Positions 14,701 through 23,887 of a stretch of DNA of 64,000 nt are shown here, in pieces. Source of the stretch: Ophiodon elongatus (taxonomy: Eukaryota > Chordata > Actinopteri > Perciformes > Hexagrammidae); the NCBI GenBank assembly GCA_016806645.1, contig JACSYO010000475.1:1646501-1710500 (forward strand). The letters run 5' to 3'. Numbering within the stretch: the first letter of the stretch is position 1; every line of letters starts with the position of its first letter. Below the pieces are notes generated by a model. It saw nothing but the letters and a program-made list of their open reading frames with translations, did not search any database and was not told where the DNA came from. Both the position numbers and the translations under genes were made by a program.

Positions 14701-16508
14701 GTTATATAACAAATGTGTTAACATTTCTCAAATCATTTATGACCTCTTGAACTGCAATTATTTTGTTTGAAACAGGGAAAGGGAAAGGCGTCATTATTTC
14801 TCAAATGTTATTTTAACATACTTTCCGATAAAGTATTTGTATGATGATGAATGGGGTTGTTCGGGCAGATACAAACATACAGTGGGTCACGTCTGGCTAG
14901 TATTTTTTAATAAATTTGTAATGTTCTTGGCTATCAATCATAGTCCAGTTGCATATTTGTCATAGTACTGCACATGTCAGTTACCAAAGAAATGAGGCTT
15001 ACTGAACATTTTCTCTTCACATCTGTCAGCAGCCCCATGTCTATTAGCACTAGAGGCTTCTAACTCACTGTACCTTTCCTTCTGCATTTACAACCCATGT
15101 ATTGCACCCTACAAGGCATCTGACATGAAAGGCTGCACTTATACAACAGCATCTCGGAGTGTGTCAGATCTGTGACCAGGGACTGCAACTGTTACGTTGG
15201 AGAGTTACGTACAAAGTTTGATCCGGGGAATAGGCTTGAAACCCCAGGAGAAATCAATGTAGCCTTTCTCCGTCGGAGAGACTGCAGTGAAAAGTTAAGA
15301 TAGGGATCTGTCAGGGTTTCACAAACACCAGATTGAGTTGGAATGAGAGCAATCCCAGGAGACTTTGTATATTGAATTATAAATCAAAGTTATCTGTGCC
15401 CTACACTTGCGAACATGTGTACAGATAATATTGTTTGTGAAATAAATGAAAGCGTGGCAGTAATAATAGTAGTAATCTTTCACTCTCCGAAGTGTATTAG
15501 TATCCTGAAAGTGCCACAAGGCAACTCATGAACAATGATTAAAGAGCACTGTGGCAGAAACTGCAGCATATTATGGCTTTGAAGCATTAGCGCTATAGAT
15601 TGTGTGAGCAATGATGCATGGCATAGTTTCAAGAGCCTTACATGGCTTTGGCACAGTATTATTGCGTTGATGTCTCTATGTTGCTAGCAAAGGCCCCTGA
15701 CTGATGCCGATTCAGTCTCGTCCGTGTGACACTGTTGTGAGTGCCCCTTGGTTGGAGCTCTGAATATTTTATCCAGATTTGACCTGCAGGACTGCATGTG
15801 CATTATGCAGACATGGTCGGCTAGAATTCCCTTCTTCTCTCTCTCCCTCTCTCTCTCTGTCTCCCTCTCCCTCTCTCAATCACTGCATCAGTAAACAGAC
15901 CCCAAAAGACCATCCCAGATGCATCCTCTCCTCTCCTCCCTGTCCCATCGTTGTTTACCTTCCCGCCGTGCTGCCCCCCTCTCGTCTCTCCTCTGTCCTT
16001 CCCTCTCTCCTGCAGGCCCAGGGCCCTAGCCTTATTTAGCTCCCTTCTGCCAGACCAACACTAGTATACAGAGACAACAGCCCCATCCGTGATCGATGAG
16101 CAGCGTCTAATGCAGTGTCCAAAACTGAGACAAACAAAGACTCGCAGCTCAGCTCTGTTTAATACACCAATACTACCTGCAGGCACTCTTTGTGATACAA
16201 CCAAGGTGGCATTGGGGAGAAGGGAAGGGAGGCGAAGGAGAGAAAGAAAGACCCTAACAGAACACATCAGCATCCCAACATCACCGCATGCATCTCCCTT
16301 AACCCCCCCCCCCACCCACCCACCTCCCCCCTACACCCCTCCTCCGTTCACAGACATAGAGAGGATGGATTTACCTTCTGTCAAGAATTTTAGGCACTTC
16401 CTCATAGATGAGTCCAGGCTGAAACTCTTCCTCAGAGAAGGAGAGCCCAGGCCGGCTGAGAGCGGACAGCAAGGCGAGGGAGCAGAGGAGGAATGCGTGT
16501 GCAGCCAT
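5756..16508 (-). CDS. atp6ap1l: ATP6AP1-like protein (V-ATPase accessory subunit Ac45 family), 7 coding exons
   Basis: Coding exons in transcript order: 16375-16508, 9330-9367, 8696-8778, 7151-7389, 6736-6786, 6355-6598, 5756-5992. They sum to 1026 nt, giving 341 aa plus TGA, with all phases matching and GT-AG introns. Residues 1-24 form a signal peptide (MAAHAFLLCSLALL...); the ATG at 16508 is the first in-frame ATG. The luminal part has N-glycosylation sequons NHT, NWT and NAS. The FTLDSVHIHYN, YHCQHVSSLHK and DFQIQAFNV blocks match the C-terminal luminal domain of ATP6AP1. One transmembrane helix covers about residues 283-310 (FLTPAILMGLVTSLILLLVL...). It is followed by a short cytosolic tail beginning KHIDRYEEHK, like KTMDRFDDHK of ATP6AP1. 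The family assists V-ATPase assembly in the ER and organelles; this role is inferred from homology. The protein is much shorter than ATP6AP1 (about 470 aa) because the N-terminal luminal domain is absent, as in ATP6AP1L. Poly(A) site not fixed; ATTAAA lies at 5377-5382 and AATAAA at 4579-4584 (minus strand). Confidence 0.88.
6085..6235. repeat. Degenerate CAGACA-rich tandem array in an ATP6AP1-like intron
   Basis: Repeated imperfect units containing CAGACAG or CAAACAG lie between the last two coding exons. It resembles the similar stretch at 41775-41905. Confidence 0.5.
9330..9367 (-). CDS. atp6ap1l: 38-nt microexon (coding exon 2) of the ATP6AP1-like gene
   Basis: Exon 1 (ending 16375) leaves two bases of a codon and exon 3 (starting 8778) needs one, so they cannot be joined directly. 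Between them, on the minus strand, a pyrimidine-rich acceptor (TCTGTCTTTTCCACAG) and a strong donor (GTAAGTAAC) bracket exactly 38 nt, the length class (2 mod 3) that repairs the phase. The encoded residues are about SKDNPKQATKVTSS including both split codons, a polar linker with no recognisable domain. Using this exon makes the whole CDS a multiple of three. No RNA evidence is available, so it is a prediction from splice signals and phase. Confidence 0.75.
15833..15876. repeat. Pyrimidine-rich (CT)n low-complexity tract
   Basis: CTCTCTC and CCCTCTC units read directly on the plus strand, in intron 1 upstream of the first coding exon. Confidence 0.8.
16300..16346. repeat. Poly-C / CCACC low-complexity tract
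   Basis: A run of C interrupted by ACC units lies about 30 nt inside intron 1 of the ATP6AP1-like gene. On the transcribed strand it is G-rich with several GGG runs, so it could act as an intronic G-run near the donor. Confidence 0.75.
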
Positions 16509-16780
16509 TGAGACAATGAAAGGAGACTGCCGCTGGTTGAGCTCCGCTTCATAATCTGCTCTCCTAGCAGTGCCTGACTCCCAGCTCCTCTGACTGGCAG
16601 TCACCGCGGCCAATCAGCAGCGAGCAGAGACGATTAGCTTGCGTCACATTCCCCTCACTGCACCCTCCCTCCTTCTCTCCTCTCCCTCCCACCCTACTCC
16701 CTTCTCTGTCATCCACCCTCTGACTCTCACACTCCGCTCAACCCCCCCCCCCTCCTCCACCCCCCACATCCACTCCTGTG
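16509..16780 (-). promoter_or_regulatory. Probable promoter and 5' UTR of the ATP6AP1-like gene
   Basis: This region lies directly upstream of the signal-peptide exon. It is GC-richer than its flanks and holds a CCAAT box on the plus strand (about 16610-16614) in a CGCGG context. No TATA box is evident at a sensible distance. The transcription start cannot be placed from sequence. The farther part (16640-16780) is a C/T-rich stretch on the plus strand. Confidence 0.4.
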
Positions 16781-16951
16781 CTTTCTATCTTCTCTTCCTC
16801 TGTTTCATGCACACATAGCCGCAGGCAAGCCCTATGTATAGACAACCCCTCATTCTTTTTCATAGCACATCTCATCATACCTATGCTACCTACAAATTAA
16901 AACATCCATACACATGTAGACACACTCACACATCCATGTCGGCACATGAGC

Positions 16952-16954
<3 letters not shown>

Positions 16955-17001
<47 letters not shown>
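16955..17001. repeat. (CA)n microsatellite
   Basis: About 23 uninterrupted CA units, followed by further short CA runs to about 17040. Confidence 0.95.
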
Positions 17002-17009
<8 letters not shown>

Positions 17010-18389
17010 CCAGTCACGGCAGCTGGCTCACACACACACACCTCTGTGGAAAATCACCTGGGAATGTCAAGGTCAGATTGTGCAGGAGGATAGGAGGATA
17101 GGAGGATGTTGACGTGACTTTAGGTGGATACAAAAAAAAACAGAGCCATGACTGCATGACCTAGATCTCCAGAACGCTTCCACAAAAGCAGAATTAATTC
17201 ACTTGATCTATGTGTTGTTGTGAGTGCTGAGAGGGCCCGCGGCTGACAAAATTGTCCACTGAGGCTGCAAATATGGATGACAGGAGCAGCTGAGCAGCCG
17301 TGAGATGAGACGGGACTGAGGGTCCAACCCTGACGACCCTGATGGCCGATCCAGTTTTCTTCTCATTATTTAGCCCCAAATGCATGCGATGCCTCAGGAT
17401 CTTGATACATCCTCTCACATCTTTTATTTCCATATCCGATGATATGATGATTTTTAGAGCAGAACATTATGAGTGGTTATATAACCAAATGTTGTGACCT
17501 ATTATCGTATTGGATTTTCACAATGATGCTGATAATGATTCACACTAAAAGAGTGAACAATTTGTTTTAGCTTTTATACACAATAAAAGTGTCATCTGTG
17601 TGTCTTTTGTTGTGTAACTAATGTGCCGCGCATTCATGAGCATCCATGTGTAATGGTTTGTTGGACTATATCATATATATTATTTAGTTTGAATGTGTTT
17701 GTGTGTGCTCTATCAGGGTATTGCTGAGTGTGTGAGAGGTCAGCTGTGTCTCCTAGGCCACACAGTAACAGGAAGTGACTAAAGGCTGTCTCAGCCTTCT
17801 GCATCTGACTGCCACAGTCACTTCAACAGGCCAGTGTGTCAGTCCACTGGAGGGAAAGTGCAAACTACACTGTCACTGCTGCCATCACACAGTGACTGCA
17901 TCACAGCACGTCCTGCAGAAAGATGTCCAGGTGTGACGACTTTAAAGGAAGATATTACGCTGTGATGTCTCATAACGTTACGTACAACATAACATACTGG
18001 ATACACAGACAGTTTATCTCACTATCACCATGTACTTATAAAACATTTGTATTTTATTACATGCTGTTTGAGAAAGGTTGGTAACTGTGATTCAGGTCCA
18101 TAAGTAACAAGCACCAGAAATATGGCTGGCTACAATGATTTGGCTAGAGAAGAGCGTCAATATTCATAAAAGTGAGATTTTGTAAAGATTACATATCACA
18201 CGATTCCTCTTATAAAGAAAAAGTTGAGTTAATAAGCATTCAGATATTCTCTTCCGCCACTTGATCTGGTATGACCCGTAGCTTCTGGTTTCTAATGTTT
18301 GCTAACTTCAGATATTGCCGTGTAACTGAAAACATTTGCTGTCTTTGTGACTTTTCTCTACTCTTACACTACTTTTTAGCATTTACCAC

Positions 18390-18945
18390 CATTCAATTTA
18401 ATTCAATTCAATTTATTTTGTATAGCCCAAAATCACAAATTACAAATTTGCCTCAGAGGGCTTTACAATCTGTACACATACGAAATCCTTTGTACCGGAC
18501 CTCACATCGGTTTAGGAAAAACTCCCCCCAAAAAAAAACTTTACGGGGAGAAAAAGGGAAGAAACCTTCGGGAGAGCAACAGAGGAGGATCCCTCTCCCC
18601 GGATGGACAGAAGTACAATAGATGTCATGTGTACAGAATGAACAACATAACAGAGTTATTACACATTCAATGCATATGACAGAAACAATTAAAATAATGA
18701 GAGTAGTAGGCATGATGAAAAAGTTACGAATACCAAAAATAACAGCAACAGTGGATATCGTAGAATAATTATGATAATAAAAGCAGTAATTGTATTGTCA
18801 ATACTAATAGCAATGCAACTAATAATAATAATGATAATAACAGTTTAGGTGTCATGCAGGACCAGGGTCCAGATATAACCAAGATCCATGTAAACCTGTG
18901 AGGCGAGAAAGCACAAAAACTCCAGAGAAGGAGCAAGCAATGATC
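18390..18945 (+). repeat. Interspersed repeat of the type common in spiny-rayed fish (LINE or SINE tail)
   Basis: It opens with reiterated AATTCAATTCAATTTATTTT and then TATAGCCCAAAATCAC. A GAGGGCTTTACA block, GGAAAAACTCCCC, GGAAGAAACCTTCGGGAGAG and GGATCCCTCTCCCCGGATGG follow. Farther on are ACCAGGGTCCAG and GAAAGCACAAAAACTCC. I recognise this string of motifs as a high-copy percomorph repeat. The exact family name is uncertain. Confidence 0.7.
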
Positions 18946-19833
18946 CCATCATGGTAACCTGTGGCCATTGGTTCCTGTTCAACTAATGTTACGTAGTCTA
19001 TCCATAAGCAATTCATTTATTAAAGACATTACATCATGCAGGGGTGGACAAAATAACAGGAAAACCTGTTCGTAGGCTATTATCAACTACAATAGACCTG
19101 CAGTGGCTAAATGAGATAAGAGGGGTTAATTGGGGACATTGAAAGCCATCATGCCGATAGTCCGCCCTTTAAAGCCTTGTTGTTTTTATACTCGCTCTTG
19201 TGTGAACAAAGGCTAGTAGGTTCCTAGCCTAACGTTAGCTTTTTACTTCTGCTGATTTTATTTACGCTTCAAAAATCATAAAACTGGTGTTTGTTTGTGA
19301 AACATCATTTACTTTTGTTTGCCACAGAGCTGCGTTTCTGCAATAATCCATTTTTGTCCAGGGACAAAAACAGCACTCTATACTTTATACTATCACATGT
19401 GTTGTTTCAACTCCGAGTGAGGCTGTAGTCTGTGTTGGCTTTGCATTGGGATTGGTTGTAAGGTACTGTTTTTGTCCATCCAGTTTTGGGCTTTGCCCTG
19501 TCTCGGTGACTCATACAGCATTTTAGGTTATGAAACAGATCGAACATACAGAGCTTGGGGTTACTGTCTATTTATAGCTATGATCTCATATGCAACTTTT
19601 TAATCCTGCTCTTTATGCCCACATGGAGCGCAGAGGCCCGTACTACACAGGGTGATGTAACAGGTTAGTGCAATTTTAGATTGCTCTACAGCATGTGTTG
19701 ATGATGATATATGAGTGCTAATCTACCAGCTAACATGAGCATCTGATCTCTGCTGTTAAAGCTGTAGCAGCATTAATCAAAATGCTAAAGCCTGTTCATT
19801 AAGAGGTCTTGGGTGTTGTGGGAGTAAGTGCGA

Positions 19834-19916
19834 GTATGTATGTATGTATGTATGTATGTATGTATGTATGTATGTATGTATGTATGTATGTATATATATA
19901 TATATATATATATATA
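19834..19916. repeat. Compound (ATGT)n-(TA)n microsatellite
   Basis: About 14 tetranucleotide ATGT units followed by about 13 TA units. Confidence 0.95.
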
Positions 19917-20021
19917 GTACAGTGTGTATATAAGTGTGTGTAGCTCCACATGTATGACATTGCATGAATGTATTTGATAAAAGATGTGGGAAGAGGCACA
20001 TTTTGATTATGTGTTTTTATT

Positions 20022-20022
20022 G

Positions 20023-20056
<34 letters not shown>
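20022..20056. repeat. (GT)n-(AT)n microsatellite
   Basis: A short GT run changing into an AT run, about 110 bp after the previous compound repeat. The two are probably one decayed low-complexity zone. Confidence 0.9.
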
Positions 20057-21073
20057 TTGCTTTCTGTCACAACACTGTCCATCATATAGTTCACTGCCTC
20101 TGTTGCCTTTTTTGATGACCTTGCTCTCTACACAAGCACACACATGAACACACACATGAACACACACATATGCTCAATCTTTCATATTCAAGACAAGGTC
20201 AATAAATAAGGCAACCTAAGATGACGACAGGTATCATTGCATGATGCAAATATCATGGTCCCTAATAATAAGTGATGTATTAATTACGTCTCATTTGTCA
20301 TGAATACATGAACATCCCATTCTTCTAGTCAGGTGGTTTTCAGCAATCACATTTACACTTCTCAAACGTGTGTGTTTAATGACAGCAAATTAACCCTTAA
20401 AATAAAATAAAAATGTTGCCATGAAGTCCCAATCCTGTTTACTGAATTTGCATTCAACACAGTATATATTTCCAACACTTGATGCGAAAACATCCTTTAT
20501 AAAAACTAGCCTATTTATTAAATATAGAACAATCTCCAGGTAAGCACACAGTATGCTGATTAATCTGCTGAGATTACATAACGTCCTTAAAAGCTTTTAG
20601 TGTGTCACTGTTTCATGTCATACAGGCATTGTCCCAGGCAATATGATATATGGTGGATATATTATCTATTAATATGCAATTAAACTACTATGTAGTACAA
20701 AGCTAAGAAATTGAGCCTTATTATCTCCCAATGTACTCTGTCAAGACAGCACTCTTTGTTTATAACCGGTAATATTTTATCATAAATAAACACAGCCTCC
20801 TTCTATTAAACTATATCCATTCATAAACACTCCCCATGTAGTTTTTGGTTCTGTAAACCAGTAAAATACAGAAAGTTACAGTCTCTACACCTTTAAGCTG
20901 GCAGGATCAATCACGTGATAATACGCAAAAGAGAAACCCTCCACACAGAGCGATGCAAAGATTTGATTGGCTGAAACCTGTGAATGGCCAATATTAATGA
21001 TTGGCATTCATGTCACAACACTGCAGTTTCATTCAGTACTTGGTTCCTCTTGGTTGGCGCAATACCACTCTGT

Positions 21074-21090
21074 GCCACTAGAGGGCGCTT
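21074..21090 (+). promoter_or_regulatory. CTCF-like motif
   Basis: GCCACTAGAGGGCGCTT closely matches the vertebrate CTCF core (CCAC-AG--GGCGC). It lies in the spacer between two genes, where an insulator would be plausible. This is motif evidence only. Confidence 0.4.
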
Positions 21091-22965
21091 ACATACAGCC
21101 CAGCAGTGTGAATTCAGTCCTTCAGTAATGGTCTTATTTCATGAGGCACAATGTTAACATAAGAAACGTGGAGTATATAACGTGGTATAAAGGGGAAATA
21201 ATCTGCACTCAAAGGAAAAGGTCATTTCAACCCCGAAAACATAGCATTGAGCTCTATCAGTCACTTAATAAATAAATGAATAAATTAAATACATTCAAGT
21301 TAGCTGAAGTAATACATTACTTGTTAGTGTGATAAAACTCAACTCCACACCAGAAAAAAATGTTTAACATGTCATTTTTCAGGCTGCTTAATGACACAGT
21401 TCACTGTTTCCCTATTGAAATAGCAGCAAGAAATCCTTCGAGTGATCAGATTCAAGTCCACGTCCACAAACTAAGCTCTCCTTTCACAAAAGGTAAACTC
21501 AAAATAATACATTCCAAATGGATGATATGGAAACAAAAACTGAATGTCTGTAAAACGAAAAGTAGATGATAATTGATCTGTCAGCATAAATTACCTACAT
21601 GCATGTCCTAATTTGTTAGCCCTCAGAATAAAATAATGAAATTTTCACTCTAATAAACATGTGTCCTTCTTCCTTGTCTCCTTTCCTTTGAGATACAAAA
21701 GTGACAGACAAGTAGAGGCAGACATTCATTTATAGCTTTTAGATACACCAGGGTCTTTCTTAATATACTGAGACCCTCTGTGAAGACGTCAGGACTTCTA
21801 GTAAAAAGCTGACCTAGATCTATACACAGTGCTTTTTCGTTACTATGACCTTTTTCATAATTAAAATACAATCTGAAATAGGAAGATGTGTAGTCATGTG
21901 CCTACAATATTGTCTGCAAATTCACCTTTTACCCATACCTGACGAGACTAAAAAAAGAAAAATAATAAAATCACAGATAATATCAGAAGCATAGGTCTAT
22001 CCATGTATCAAGAGTATAGTCAAACTAGACAACAACTATCATGCCAAGTCTATGTTTATCTGACAGGTGTAAAGATACTCATCATAATATTTCCTCACAT
22101 TGTTATGTGGTTGGATACAGAGTTATTTTCCCATATGATTTGATTGTCTAGGAACTAAATGTCAGAGAGAGAGAGAGAGGCACCAGACTGTAAGGAAGGA
22201 CGAGTAAAACAAACTGGAAAACAAAAAAAGAAGTCTCTCTATATAAATATAAACTCTAGAATTGTCTGATAACTATGGAGTTGGTCAGCGCTTGATTAAT
22301 GCACACAGATATAAAACGGCAGTCCTGGAATAAATCATTTGTCCTGATCTAGGATCAACTTTAGCCTCCCTGCTTTCTAACGTTTGCCTGCGAGACAGGA
22401 GAGGTAAAACTAACCCCAGGTCAGCGTCTAAAAGCAGCTACACCAGTCTATAAAATGCGCATTAAAGAGAGAAGGCACAGAAACACAAACCCACCGTGGA
22501 GTGGGGTGGACTGACAGCAGCAGTTTTTTGGGAACAAACTGGATGAAGCTGCAGGTCTGCTGGCAGCAGATGGGTTGCTTACGAGTTGCGATTTCTGGAA
22601 AAGAGCAGAGATTTATGTAGTTGCTGTCGCATTTTAAATTTAGTTTGTTTTGGGCACTCTACGTGGACACAACGGAGTCGTTTACCATTCTTCTCCTGGA
22701 CCCAAATAGGTCATGAGCCTCGGACTTGTGTCAGTTACTAGAGCCAGAGTCACATTCAGTGGATGATAAACCAAGAGGTGACTCTGTCGTGTTCCTGAAT
22801 GCACCCCTGTAGACAAAAAGGGCTTGTCCATTCGATCCATTGCATAACTATCCCTAACCTGCACTGAGCTCAGAAAGCTGGAGTACTTTATGTCCCACAA
22901 CAGAACAGATTTACACTGCTTTCCAGAAGGGGCAGCCACTTATGCAACAGATGAGATGCAGTCCT

Positions 22966-22971
22966 TTTATT
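22966..22971 (-). other. Candidate poly(A) signal of b4galt3
   Basis: AATAAA on the minus strand lies only about 12 nt after the stop codon. If it is used, the 3' UTR is unusually short; a more distal site is equally possible. Confidence 0.35.
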
Positions 22972-22983
22972 ATTGAGCTTGTC

Positions 22984-23850
22984 CTATTTCACCACACCTG
23001 TCTTCCCATGTGTTGTCTGATTTGCCGCCTTTAACTGGGCAGGTTCTGTCTTTTCACCTGCCGGCTTCGCCGCAGTCATGTTGGCCCCTTTGCCCTCTTG
23101 CCTCTTTTCCTGTTTGGTTGTGCCCCCGTTCTTGCTGGTGCTACGTTGGTTGACAGAGGCTGCTGTTTTCACGGGGTTGGGAGCTTTACCCTGGGGCACA
23201 CGGGGGTCTTCACCAATGTCAACGGTGAGGTTTGTGTAGAGAGGCTCCAGCTCTCTGGAAAGGAGCTCATAGGTCAGAGAGTTGAGGCCGTCAGAGCGCC
23301 AGTTGAGTCTGGTCCTTTTCAGAAGGTCGAATCTAGAAAGACGTACATAATATTACCGGTTTGTTTGCATGTGTGTGTGTGTGCATTTCAGGGGCAAACT
23401 TTAAAGGTGTGACATTATGGGAAATTTGTTCATTTGCTTTCTTGCATATAATTAGCCACTCTCATGTCTGTGTGCTAAATATGGTGCTACAGCCAGGAGA
23501 TAGTTTGCTTAGCTTAGCATAAAGACTGAAGGCAGGTCCAAAGCTTAAACAATCTGTTTTTGTACGGATTAATCAAAAGAGATAAAACGTGTTAGTGAGC
23601 TCTAGAGATGCTTGTCGGCAGGTTTTGTTATTTTTGGACAGAGCCAGCTAGCTGTCTCCCCCTGTTTCCAGTCTTTTTATGCTAAGCTAACAGCATCCTA
23701 GCTGTAGCTTTATATTTGACAGACATAAGAATGACATCAATCTTCTCATCTAATTCTCTGCAGGAGTCAATAAGCACATCTTTTCCAAAAATGTAAAATA
23801 TTCCTTTAACAATACCATGTGAAAAAGACCTCTCCAATTAGGTTTATATA

Positions 23851-23887
<37 letters not shown>

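Larger units (their letters stand above)
9368..16374 (-). other. atp6ap1l: Large first intron of the ATP6AP1-like gene
   Basis: About 7 kb with no recognised coding exon. It is mostly AT-rich. A TATA-like CTATAAA at about 13033 and CTTTATATAA at about 12620 sit in the only two GC-richer islands (12430-12660 and 12880-13080). A 10-bp inverted repeat (AGCTGCCAAA / TTTGGCAGCT at 12144-12174) resembles an NFI-type palindrome. None of these can be assigned a function from sequence alone. Confidence 0.5.
17100..22960. other. Spacer between the ATP6AP1-like gene and b4galt3
   Basis: No gene recognised on either strand. It holds an interspersed repeat (18390-18945), ATGT/TA microsatellites (19834-19916 and 20022-20056) and a CTCF-like motif (21074-21090). 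The rest is AT-rich with short non-protein-like frames. Confidence 0.5.

Noticed and set aside
16061..16511. Plus-strand 140-codon frame over the first coding exon
   Set aside because: Antisense of the ATP6AP1-like signal-peptide exon plus a poly-C tract; no domain.
16509..16613. Longer N-terminus for the ATP6AP1-like protein
   Set aside because: The upstream in-frame codon at 16613 is TTG, not ATG, and the residues before MAAHAF are not signal-like; the ATG at 16508 begins a clear signal peptide.
19777..20167. Tyr-Ile/Thr-His repeat frames
   Set aside because: Translations of the ATGT/TA microsatellites.
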